Shown here: in pieces, positions 7,418 through 15,378 of the stretch
Position numbering within the stretch: the stretch's first letter is position 1
How the letters are laid out: every line of letters starts with the position of its first letter
DNA from: Bacteroidales bacterium
GTDB taxonomy: Bacteria; Bacteroidota; Bacteroidia; Bacteroidales; Muribaculaceae
Assembly: GCA_019416425.1 (NCBI GenBank)
Contig: DXXK01000097.1
Span: 1-27,922, forward strand
Direction: 5' to 3'
Length of the DNA: 27,922 bases
Program-made: the position numbers and the translations under genes
Notes under the pieces: generated by a model
Told to the model about the DNA's origin: nothing
Seen by the model: the letters and a program-made list of their open reading frames with translations, nothing else
The model's database searches: none

Positions 7418-8848
7418 ATGAAAAAACAGTTTATTCTGTTGGCTGCATTCGCCGCGGCTGTGATGCCGGGCATTGCCAAGGACCGAATCACGGTCAATCC
7501 GAAAGCTACCAACCAGGATGCCATACTGCACGCATGGTCCTGGAATTTCCCCGAAATCACCCGCAGCATGCATGAGATAGCGGACGCAGGTTTCACAATG
7601 ATCCAGACCAGTCCTGTGCAACCGCACTATGCACCGGAGGGCTCGTTAAAGAAAATATTCGATCCCAACGTAACCGAGGGGAACTGGTACTACTACTATC
7701 AGCCCACTGACTGGAAAGTCGGAAACGCCATCCTTGGAACCAAGGAGCAGATGCAGGAGATGCTTGACTCGGCGGCCAAATACAACATCAAGGTGATTGT
7801 CGATGTCCTCCCCAACCACACTGCATTCGATATCGATGCAGTTTCCGATGAATTCTACAAAGCAGTCGGTGGCCGTGACAAGATGTTCCATTCCAACGGA
7901 TTGAAACCCATATCGGACTATACCGACCGGGTGGAATGTACGCTGGAAGGCGTTGGAGGACTGCCTGACGTCAATACCGAGAATCCCGATTTCCAGAAAT
8001 ATTATATGCAGTTCGTTAATGAATTGCTCGGCATGGGCGTCCGTGGATTCCGCTATGACACAGCCAAGCATATCGGAGTTCATTCCGATCCGAAGGATCA
8101 GGGCGTGAAAGAGAACGATTTCTGGGACGTGGCATTGGGCCGAAAGTCCGTCAAGGGCGTGAAGCTGGCTATGCCCGAGGATTCCCTCTTTATCTACGGC
8201 GAGGTACTCCAGGACAAGAATGTCCCTGAGGCGGAGTATGCCGACTATATGAACCAGACGGCCTCCAGCTACGGCCATGTTCTGCGCGAGGCGCTTGACA
8301 AGCATTCCGCCAAAGACATCGACCTTAAGGATTACCGTCATGAGGAGGCCCCCGAGTATCTGACCACCTGGGTTGAAAGCCATGATACATACTGCAACGG
8401 CAACGAGTCGGCGCACCTTACTGACCAACAAATCCGCGAAGGCTGGGTTTTCCTGACCGCACGTCAGAACGGCACTCCCCTGTTCTTCTCCCGCCCCGCA
8501 GGGTCGAGTCGTCAGAATTATTACGGCGACAATGTGTTGGGCGCCCGTGGCAACGATGGCTTCAAGGATCCTGAAGTTGTAGCCGTGAATAAATTCCGTC
8601 AGGCCATGAAAGGCCAGACCGAGGACCTCCAGTTCAGTAACAATGGTCAGGTATGGCTGGTGAACCGAGGCAAGAAGGGTGCCGCTGTCGTGAATGTCGG
8701 CACATTTGCCAATTTTGTCAATCTCCCAACAGGCCTTCCCGACGGCACATACCGTGACCAGGTATATGGCGAGGAATTCAAGGTGAAGAAAGGACGTCTG
8801 ACAGGCGCACTTGCTCCCGAACGTTCTTATATCCTGATTAGGAAATAG
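7418..8848 (+). CDS. Secreted GH13 alpha-amylase family enzyme
   Basis: A 476-residue glycoside hydrolase with a Sec signal peptide (MKKQFILLAAFAAAVMPGIA) and no lipobox Cys, so it is probably periplasmic or secreted. The four GH13 regions are present: DVLPNH (129-134), GFRYDTAKH (210-218, nucleophile D214), GEVLQ (acid/base E262) and VESHD (319-323, transition-state stabiliser D323). A short C-terminal beta domain follows, with no added starch-binding module. It should cleave alpha-1,4-glucosidic bonds of starch-type glucans. There is no SusC/SusD next to it, so it is not part of a classical starch PUL. It may be transcribed with the 6770 gene; a terminator follows at 8904. Confidence 0.93.
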   Translation: MKKQFILLAAFAAAVMPGIAKDRITVNPKATNQDAILHAWSWNFPEITRSMHEIADAGFTMIQTSPVQPHYAPEGSLKKIFDPNVTEGNWYYYYQPTDWKVGNAILGTKEQMQEMLDSAAKYNIKVIVDVLPNHTAFDIDAVSDEFYKAVGGRDKMFHSNGLKPISDYTDRVECTLEGVGGLPDVNTENPDFQKYYMQFVNELLGMGVRGFRYDTAKHIGVHSDPKDQGVKENDFWDVALGRKSVKGVKLAMPEDSLFIYGEVLQDKNVPEAEYADYMNQTASSYGHVLREALDKHSAKDIDLKDYRHEEAPEYLTTWVESHDTYCNGNESAHLTDQQIREGWVFLTARQNGTPLFFSRPAGSSRQNYYGDNVLGARGNDGFKDPEVVAVNKFRQAMKGQTEDLQFSNNGQVWLVNRGKKGAAVVNVGTFANFVNLPTGLPDGTYRDQVYGEEFKVKKGRLTGALAPERSYILIRK

Positions 8849-8903
8849 TTCCGTCAATACTTAAGTGGCCTGACCAAGGAAGCGGATTTGCAGTTATTCA
8901 ATA

Positions 8904-8942
8904 TGGCGTGCCTCAGAACCAATTTGGCACGCCATTTGTTTT
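8904..8942 (+). terminator. Rho-independent terminator after the amylase gene
   Basis: TGGCGTGCC (8904-8912) and GGCACGCCA (8926-8934) form a perfect 9-base stem with a 13-base loop, followed by TTTGTTTT. It separates the amylase gene from groES. Confidence 0.85.
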
Positions 8943-8978
8943 ATCTAATGACGAAATAGAAATTCAAATACCTGAAAT

Positions 8979-9254
8979 ATGAACATCAAACCACTTGCCG
9001 ACCGCGTGCTGATCGAGCCCACGGCGGCTGAAGAGACAACACTCGGAGGTATCATCATTCCCGATTCCGCAAAGGAGAAGCCCCTGCGCGGCACCGTATT
9101 GGCCGTAGGCCAGGGCACCAAGGACGACCCCATGATCCTGAAGGATGGTGACAAGGTCCTGTACGGCAAATACGCTGGAACTGAGATCGAACTGGAGGGT
9201 ACCAAGTATCTGATGATGCGTCAGAGCGATGTCCTCGCAATCATAGCTGAATAA
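8979..9254 (+). CDS. groES: Co-chaperonin GroES
   Basis: A 91-residue Cpn10, the usual length. It begins MNIKPLADRVLIEP, carries the mobile loop that contacts GroEL (EETTLGGIIIPDSAKEKP, about 18-35), and has the family core GTVLAVGQG and GDKVLYGKYAGTEIELEG. It caps the GroEL ring during ATP-driven folding in the cytoplasm. The groEL gene follows after 19 bases. Upstream, between the amylase terminator and this start, I see neither a CIRCE operator nor a clear TAnnTTTG promoter, so its heat-shock control cannot be read from the sequence. Confidence 0.98.
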   Translation: MNIKPLADRVLIEPTAAEETTLGGIIIPDSAKEKPLRGTVLAVGQGTKDDPMILKDGDKVLYGKYAGTEIELEGTKYLMMRQSDVLAIIAE

Positions 9255-9273
9255 AGTAAATCATAGTACTAAG

Positions 9274-10911
9274 ATGGCTAAAGAAATCAAATTCAACATA
9301 AAGGCTCGTGAAGAGCTGAAGAATGGCGTCGACGCACTTGCCGACGCAGTCAAGGTGACACTTGGTCCCAAAGGCCGCAACGTCATTATCGAAAAGAAAT
9401 TCGGGGCTCCCCACATCACCAAGGATGGTGTGACAGTAGCACGTGAGATCGAGCTGGAGGATCCGTTCCAGAACATGGGCGCTCAGCTTGTCAAGGAGGT
9501 AGCCTCCAAGACAGGAGACCAGGCCGGTGACGGTACAACCACCGCAACAGTGCTGGCACAGGCCATCGTGAACGTTGGTCTGAAGAATGTGGCCGCAGGC
9601 GCCAATCCCATGGATCTGAAACGCGGCATCGACAAGGCCGTATCGAAGGTCGTTGAAGGCATCAAGGCCCAGAGCGTAGAAGTTGGTGACGATTTCAAGA
9701 AAATCGAGGACGTGGCCCGCATTTCAGCCAACAATGACGAGGAGATAGGCCATCTCATCGCCGAGGCCATGAAGAAGGTGAAGAAAGAAGGCGTAATCAC
9801 TGTCGAGGAGGCCAAGGGCACCGAGACTACGGTTGAGGTTGTCGAGGGTATGCAGTTCGACCGCGGTTACATCAGCCCATACTTCGTGACCAACTCCGAG
9901 AAGATGGAATGCGAGATGGAGAGTCCCTACATCCTGCTGTACGACAAGAAGATCTCCAACCTGAAGGATATGCTTCCCATCCTTGAGGCCGTTGCGCAGT
10001 CTGGTCGCCCACTGCTGATCATCGCCGAGGATGTAGACAACGAGGCGCTCGCTACACTGGTTGTGAACCGTCTGCGTGGCTCACTTAAGATTTGCGCAGT
10101 AAAGGCTCCCGGCTTTGGCGACCGTCGCAAGGAGATGCTTGAGGACATCGCAATCCTGACCAACGGTACAGTCATCAGCGAGGTCAAGGGCATGCAGTTG
10201 GCACAAGCCACCATCGCCGACCTCGGAAACGCCGAAAAGGTAACCGTCAACAAGGATAACACCACAATCGTTAACGGGGCAGGTTCCAGCGAGGCAATCG
10301 CAGCCCGTGTCAACCAGATCAAGGCACAGATCGAGACCACCACGAGCAACTACGACAAGGAAAAGCTGCAGGAGCGTCTGGCCAAGCTTGCAGGCGGTGT
10401 AGCCGTCCTCTACATCGGCGCACCCTCGGAAGTCGAGATGAAGGAGAAGAAAGACCGTGTTGACGATGCCCTTAGCGCGACACGCGCGGCTATTGCTGAA
10501 GGCATAGTTCCCGGCGGCGGCGTAGCTTACATCCGTTGCTGCGAGGCTCTGGATCAGCTTAAGGGTGACAACGATGACGAGAACACCGGTATCGCCATCA
10601 TCCGTCGAGCCATCGAGGAGCCTATGCGCCAGATTATGGAGAATGCGGGCGTAGAGGGTGCAGTAATTCTGCAGAAGGTTCGCGAAGGTAAGGGAGACTA
10701 CGGTTTCAACGCCCGTACGGATTCGTTCGAGAACTTCCTGGAGACAGGTGTTATCGATCCAGCCAAGGTAACACGTGTGGCTCTGGAGAATGCCGCCAGC
10801 ATCGCAGGCATGTTCCTGACCACCGAGTGTGTGATCGCCGATAAGAAGGAAGATACTCCCGCAATGCCCGCAGCCGCTCCCGGTATGGGTGGCATGGGTG
10901 GCATGATGTAA
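9274..10911 (+). CDS. groEL: Chaperonin GroEL (Cpn60)
   Basis: Full-length chaperonin of 545 residues. Typical features are VTLGPKGRNVIIEKKFGAP, the ATP-binding GDGTTTATVLAQAI, VVEGMQFDRGYISPYFVTN in the apical domain, PGFGDRRKEMLEDIA, and IVPGGGVAYIR near the end. The C-terminal tail is the usual Gly-Met repeat (GMGGMGGMM). Strongly biased codons (CTG, ATC, GGC/GGT) fit high expression. It folds client proteins in the cytoplasm with GroES and is the second gene of the operon. A terminator starts 22 bases after the stop. Confidence 0.99.
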   Translation: MAKEIKFNIKAREELKNGVDALADAVKVTLGPKGRNVIIEKKFGAPHITKDGVTVAREIELEDPFQNMGAQLVKEVASKTGDQAGDGTTTATVLAQAIVNVGLKNVAAGANPMDLKRGIDKAVSKVVEGIKAQSVEVGDDFKKIEDVARISANNDEEIGHLIAEAMKKVKKEGVITVEEAKGTETTVEVVEGMQFDRGYISPYFVTNSEKMECEMESPYILLYDKKISNLKDMLPILEAVAQSGRPLLIIAEDVDNEALATLVVNRLRGSLKICAVKAPGFGDRRKEMLEDIAILTNGTVISEVKGMQLAQATIADLGNAEKVTVNKDNTTIVNGAGSSEAIAARVNQIKAQIETTTSNYDKEKLQERLAKLAGGVAVLYIGAPSEVEMKEKKDRVDDALSATRAAIAEGIVPGGGVAYIRCCEALDQLKGDNDDENTGIAIIRRAIEEPMRQIMENAGVEGAVILQKVREGKGDYGFNARTDSFENFLETGVIDPAKVTRVALENAASIAGMFLTTECVIADKKEDTPAMPAAAPGMGGMGGMM

Positions 10912-10933
10912 TTCCAAAGATACAGCTATAATG

Positions 10934-10966
10934 AAGGAGACACTTTCGAGTGTCTCCTTTTCTTTT
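10934..10966 (+). terminator. Rho-independent terminator of groES-groEL
   Basis: AAGGAGACAC (10934-10943) and GTGTCTCCTT (10950-10959) form a perfect 10-base stem with a 6-base loop, followed by TTCTTTT. The convergent sensor gene ends 16 bases further on; in its direction there is no T-run after the stem, so the signal acts mainly rightward. Confidence 0.9.
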
Positions 10967-10981
10967 ACTGTCTGTGTCTTA

Positions 10982-13900
10982 TTATTTTTCTTGTCTCGCC
11001 TTCTTCAGATATTCGGATGGAAGGGTACCGAACTCGTCGCGGAAGCATTGACGGAAATAAGCCAAGCTGTTGATACCGACCTTGTATGCGATTTCCGACA
11101 TGGTCAGATTCTCCTCCAGTATCAACTCAGCTGCTATGTGCATCTTGGTCTTTCTGATATACTCGTTGGGCGACAATCCGGTCAGGGCCTTCACCTTACG
11201 GTAGAGTGTGGATGCGCTCATGCACAGGGCGCCGGATATAAACGTAACGTCGACAGTCTCCGTAGCGAGCGATTCGGATATCGTCTTGTCAAGTTTCTCG
11301 ATAAACGCGCGGTCCAGCTTGCCGAGACTCTTCATCAGGTTCTGACGCTTCTCCTGATATGTTTCTTCCTTGTGCGGTTTCTGATCGGCATTGGTGTTCT
11401 CAGTCGGGACGCTTGATACAGATGCAAAAGTATTGGTCAGTTTCATGCGCTGCAGCAACAGATTATTGATTCGGCTCTGCAGCAACGTCGAGCTGAACGG
11501 CTTGGTCAGATAGCTGTCTGCCCCGCTGTCGTAACCTTCCGTACGGTCTGATTCCTTGACCTTGGCGGTCAGCAGGATTATCGGGATGTGACTGGTCCGG
11601 ATATCCCCTTTCAGACGGCGGGTCATTTCCACGCCATCCATCACAGGCATCATGATATCACTGACAATAACCGACGGAGTAAGCTCAAACGCTTTCTGCA
11701 TACCTTCCTGGCCGTTCTCGGCACAATGTATTTCGTAAAGGTCAGTGAAGGACTGCTTCACATAGTCACGTATATCCTCGTTATCCTCAACTACCAGAAC
11801 TACAGGCTTACCGTCTCCGCTCATCAATGTGTCGGACGATTCATCAGATTCCTTCTTTTCGACAGCAGGTTCCTCCTCCTCTGTATGCAGGGCTTCTGGA
11901 TACGATCCTTCGACCGGAATCGTCACGGTGAACACAGTACCTTGACCCGGCTCGCTCTCCACACTGATATCGCCATGATGCAGCTTCACCACATTCTTGA
12001 CCAGCGCCAGGCCGATGCCTGATCCGGCGACCTGATGCGGTCCCTGCTCCTGATAGTAGCGCTCGAATATACGTCCTATTGAATCCGAACTGATGCCTCG
12101 GCCCGTATCGGCAACTTTCATGACGATGTTGTCACCGACTCGATTACAGATGATGTCGATATTTCCTTTCTCGGTATATTTCACAGCATTCGATATCAGA
12201 TTGTCAAGGATAACAGTCACTACATCCTTATCGAACAACGCGGTCATATTGCCGGAATCAGTTATTATGTTGACCTTCACGGCAGCCCTGCGGTTAAGCT
12301 CCTTGTATTTCAAGGCCACCTCATACACAGTTCTGGCAATATTGCCATGACTGACGCACAGGCGTCGATTCTGGGTCTCGGTCTTGCGGAACTCCAGGAT
12401 TCGATTCACAAGGTCAAGCAATCGGACAGCGTTGCGATGTACCATCTCCACACTCTTATGCTCCTTGTCCGGTATATTCTGGCTTTTAGACAAGTCTTCC
12501 AATGGCCCGACAACCAATGACAACGGGGTGCGCAGCTCATGGGTGATGTTGGTATAGAACCGCAGGCGCTCATCGTTAAGTTCCTGCTCATGCCGATGCT
12601 GTTCCTGTTCGGCATGGAGCTGCACCTCGGCATTTACGCGACGGTAATACAGATATAGCACATATCCCAGAATAACCAACGCCAGCAGTATGTAAATTGT
12701 GACAGCCCACCATGAACGCCAGAACGGAGGAGGAAGAATCACCTTGATTCTCGAAACCTCACCCCAGTCGTGATTCCTCAAACGTGCTTTAACCATGAAT
12801 ATGTAAGAACCTGAAGGCAAGTCACGGAACACGGCGACATTTCCATTGCGTGCGATTGTCCAGTCATCGTCAAGTCCCTCCAGCATATAGGCATACTCCA
12901 CCTCATCGGCATTGGCGAAGTTGCCTGTCGTAAACGATATCTCGAAACTGTTCTGACCGGGATTCAATTTAAGCCTGTCCTTGCCGGTCACCTGGAAAAC
13001 CCTGCTGTGTGCCGAGGTGTCGCCTGCATAACCCAGCACAGACACATCTTCGAGAATGACTTCAGGAGCCGGTATATTCTCGAGAATCTGCGAGGGATCG
13101 AATGCACAGAGCCCGCTGATCGAACCGAAATACAGATTCCCATGTTTGTCGATGTCGCAGCTGTGTGCAAGGAAATTTCCAAGAGGGACATGGTCACGAT
13201 GGCTGTAATTCAGGATTTCCGACCCACGGATACAACTGATGCCTCCGTTGGTCGAGACCCAGATGTTGCCGCCTCTGTCCTGAAGAATGGCCTGGACATG
13301 CGAGTTGGACAGGCCGGAGGCCTTATTTATGACTGTGAATTTATCGGGATTGCCTGCCATGTCCGGGAATAACACGAGACCCTCGCCGGTGGCTACCCAG
13401 ATTTTACCGTCACGGCTCCGGAATATATCGTTAACCGTGTTTGATGGAAATCCATCCGTAACCATCAGCATGTCCAGGACATTGAACTTCCCATCTGTTA
13501 CAATAAGGCCTGATCCAAACGTGCCAAGAAGAATCCTATTGTTTCCGATAGGAAAAATCTTGCGGATCAATCCATTACCTACTGAAATCGGTCCGCTCAA
13601 AACGGGGGGGGTACTATGCTGCACCCATATTCCTCGACTTGAAGCTATCGCCACACTTCCATCGGGAAGTCCGACGATGTCCCGGACATCCTCATGACTT
13701 CCGGCAGGAAACACATTCCTGAATGATTCAGTCGATGGATCGAAAACAGAAGAGCCGGCATCGAAGAAGCCGAACCACAATTTACCGTCAGGCGCCTTCC
13801 AGGAAGCCTGGACAATGTCGCCCGGCAGTCCGTTTCGCTGAGTATAGGTTGTCCTCCTCCGGTCGATGCCGTACAGATGCAAACCTCCGCAATCCCATCC

Positions 13901-15073
13901 GGTCCACAGACCACCCTTGTCATCGAACAACAGAGTGAACAGACTTGTGGAAGTATTGTCGACATCGTTGGACATGGCGCGGACGAATTCATTTGACACG
14001 AACGGCGGTATATCCTGCCGCAACATAGTGACCCCGCTTCCCCAGGTCCCGGCCCAGATATTGGAATGTCTGTCCTGAAACAGACATCGTACCGAAGGAC
14101 TGGACACCTGCTCCCTTGCTCCCCTTACAGCGATGCATTCAGTCTGCCCGACTCCCTGATAAGAGGAATAGTCCATTTTCAGGTAAGCCATTCCCCCGCG
14201 TTCCATTGCAACCCATAGATTGTCATCGCACATTCTGATATCGAATACAGGATACCGAAGTTCCGGATGACGCGCACCTATGTCTGTGAATGAATTATCA
14301 TTCCGGTTGAATAGGAAAAGTCCGCTGAAACCTCCGATCCATATATTGTTGAGAGAATCACGGTAGACGCACTGAAGATCAGCAGTCGGCAATGAGGATC
14401 GCACCCCCGGCTGCGGCAGGAAGTTCCTGGCCGTGCGCCCGGCAATATCGATTATGGTGAATCCATGATGCTCATGCACCGCATATAGCAATCCGTCTCC
14501 ACTGTCTACTACCCGCAATACCGATGCATCCGGCATACCCTTGACCGTATTGGCGTTATAATGGGTAAACTCTCCGGTCTCGGGATTCAGATGATCAATC
14601 CCCTTCCAGTAAGTGGTTACCCATAATCCACCGTCAGCAGCCGGCGCGACAGAAGTCACGTCATCGGTTACAAGACTCCTCGGATTGCCCGGATCGTTAC
14701 GATATGAAAGGAACGAGTCGTTCTGATAGTCATATCCGTTAAGTCCGGCACGCTGTGTGGCAATCCAGATTATGGGACGTATGGGATCATCAATCACCCA
14801 GTTCAGCTCATTTCCTGTCAACTCCGCGCCTGTTGACTTTTCCTCCTTATAATAAGTCTTGAAGGAATATCCATCATAACGATTCAAACCCTCGTCGGTT
14901 GCGATCCAAATGAAACCGTTCTTATCCTGAGTTATTCCAACCACATGGTTATTGCTCAATCCCCGGTTCACGCCCAGCACGTTCATCCGCATGTCGTAAT
15001 TTTCGAATCCCGCCCCATGCGTTCCGATCAGTGTCAACGTCGCGATCAGTATCAGAAGTCCTTGCCGTTTCAT
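10982..15073 (-). CDS. Hybrid two-component system sensor/AraC regulator (HTCS) of the PUL
   Basis: One-protein signalling system of about 1363 residues. From the longer start at 15091 (numbering used here), the order is signal peptide (8-26), a periplasmic two-propeller sensor built of repeats such as GLSNNHVVGITQDKNGFIWI (45-675), a Y_Y_Y domain (about 700-786), one membrane helix (794-817), HisKA with H851 in THELRTPLS, HATPase_c (N-box DNLISNAVKYTEKG, DTGRGIS), an acidic linker (1069-1090), a receiver domain with D1145 (SDIMMPVMDG) and K1197, and an AraC-type HTH (1280-1369). I prefer ATG 15073 because the -7 promoter element ends 5 bases before 15091 and the signal peptide follows M7. 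The family binds a periplasmic oligosaccharide and activates the adjacent PUL, here read divergently. An eight-C run lies in the coding strand at 13604-13611. Confidence 0.96.
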   Translation of the reverse strand: MKRQGLLILIATLTLIGTHGAGFENYDMRMNVLGVNRGLSNNHVVGITQDKNGFIWIATDEGLNRYDGYSFKTYYKEEKSTGAELTGNELNWVIDDPIRPIIWIATQRAGLNGYDYQNDSFLSYRNDPGNPRSLVTDDVTSVAPAADGGLWVTTYWKGIDHLNPETGEFTHYNANTVKGMPDASVLRVVDSGDGLLYAVHEHHGFTIIDIAGRTARNFLPQPGVRSSLPTADLQCVYRDSLNNIWIGGFSGLFLFNRNDNSFTDIGARHPELRYPVFDIRMCDDNLWVAMERGGMAYLKMDYSSYQGVGQTECIAVRGAREQVSSPSVRCLFQDRHSNIWAGTWGSGVTMLRQDIPPFVSNEFVRAMSNDVDNTSTSLFTLLFDDKGGLWTGWDCGGLHLYGIDRRRTTYTQRNGLPGDIVQASWKAPDGKLWFGFFDAGSSVFDPSTESFRNVFPAGSHEDVRDIVGLPDGSVAIASSRGIWVQHSTPPVLSGPISVGNGLIRKIFPIGNNRILLGTFGSGLIVTDGKFNVLDMLMVTDGFPSNTVNDIFRSRDGKIWVATGEGLVLFPDMAGNPDKFTVINKASGLSNSHVQAILQDRGGNIWVSTNGGISCIRGSEILNYSHRDHVPLGNFLAHSCDIDKHGNLYFGSISGLCAFDPSQILENIPAPEVILEDVSVLGYAGDTSAHSRVFQVTGKDRLKLNPGQNSFEISFTTGNFANADEVEYAYMLEGLDDDWTIARNGNVAVFRDLPSGSYIFMVKARLRNHDWGEVSRIKVILPPPFWRSWWAVTIYILLALVILGYVLYLYYRRVNAEVQLHAEQEQHRHEQELNDERLRFYTNITHELRTPLSLVVGPLEDLSKSQNIPDKEHKSVEMVHRNAVRLLDLVNRILEFRKTETQNRRLCVSHGNIARTVYEVALKYKELNRRAAVKVNIITDSGNMTALFDKDVVTVILDNLISNAVKYTEKGNIDIICNRVGDNIVMKVADTGRGISSDSIGRIFERYYQEQGPHQVAGSGIGLALVKNVVKLHHGDISVESEPGQGTVFTVTIPVEGSYPEALHTEEEEPAVEKKESDESSDTLMSGDGKPVVLVVEDNEDIRDYVKQSFTDLYEIHCAENGQEGMQKAFELTPSVIVSDIMMPVMDGVEMTRRLKGDIRTSHIPIILLTAKVKESDRTEGYDSGADSYLTKPFSSTLLQSRINNLLLQRMKLTNTFASVSSVPTENTNADQKPHKEETYQEKRQNLMKSLGKLDRAFIEKLDKTISESLATETVDVTFISGALCMSASTLYRKVKALTGLSPNEYIRKTKMHIAAELILEENLTMSEIAYKVGINSLAYFRQCFRDEFGTLPSEYLKKARQEK

Positions 15074-15095
15074 GGTTACTAAGTTAATCATAATT

Positions 15096-15103
15096 CAAAA
15101 TTA
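15096..15103 (-). promoter_or_regulatory. -7 promoter element of the HTCS gene
   Basis: On the minus strand TAATTTTG reads from 15103 to 15096. No TTTG is found 20 bases upstream. The transcript should start near 15090, inside the first possible start codon, which favours ATG 15073 as the translation start. Confidence 0.6.
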
Positions 15104-15210
15104 ACAAAAATTTCGATACATCCGGGCTAAATGAGTCCACCAAACTGCATTATGATTGATTTGTGAAGAAAGTTGACAGATATTTTCACCCTTCAGTCCT
15201 TAACAATTCC

Positions 15211-15218
15211 TAATTTTG
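15211..15218 (+). promoter_or_regulatory. -7 promoter element of the PUL operon
   Basis: TAATTTTG, the same octamer as at the kinase, efflux, HTCS and purC promoters. No -33 TTTG lies at the proper distance, as expected for an activator-dependent promoter. The predicted leader to the first PUL gene is about 155 bases. The 107 bases between this element and the HTCS -7 element must hold the HTCS binding site, but I could not pick out a convincing repeat. Confidence 0.6.
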
Positions 15219-15233
15219 CGCAACTTCAATACC

Positions 15234-15326
15234 ATGAAAACGGACAAAGCGTCAGGAAGCGGTGAATCGGCAGTCAGTTGCTGTTATGATAGCAGAAATC
15301 CTGAATACGGACAACCCGGATATTGA
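15234..15326 (+). other. Short 30-codon ORF in the PUL leader
   Basis: ATG at 15234 to TGA at 15324-15326 encodes MKTDKASGSGESAVSCCYDS plus ten more residues. It lies just downstream of the PUL -7 element and 52 bases before the SusE-like gene. There is no ribosome site to judge by and no known homologue that I recognise. It could be a leader peptide or chance. Confidence 0.25.
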
Positions 15327-15378
15327 AGACGCTGGATTGACCACAATAATTAACAACAATAATAAACCTTAGAATCGC

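Noticed and set aside
7418..8848. The GH13 gene as part of a starch PUL (susG-like)
   Set aside because: There is no SusC/SusD or SusR next to it, it lacks a lipobox, and groESL with terminators separates it from the PUL.
7646..8857. 403-codon minus-strand open frame across the GH13 gene
   Set aside because: It lies wholly antisense to a gene with intact catalytic motifs. The peptide has no family features and no promoter.
8849..8978. CIRCE operator or heat-shock promoter before groES
   Set aside because: The inverted repeat there (TGGCGTGCC/GGCACGCCA) is a terminator with a T-run and does not match the CIRCE sequence.
10880..10911. Tandem repeat at the end of groEL
   Set aside because: This is the normal Gly-Gly-Met tail of GroEL and not an independent repeat element.
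10931..11416. Plus-strand open frame after groEL
   Set aside because: It starts inside the groEL terminator and runs antisense to the receiver/AraC part of the HTCS gene.
15173..15178. TTGACA as a sigma70-type -35 box
   Set aside because: Bacteroidetes do not use this box, and the spacing to TAATTTTG at 15211 is 32 bases, far too long.
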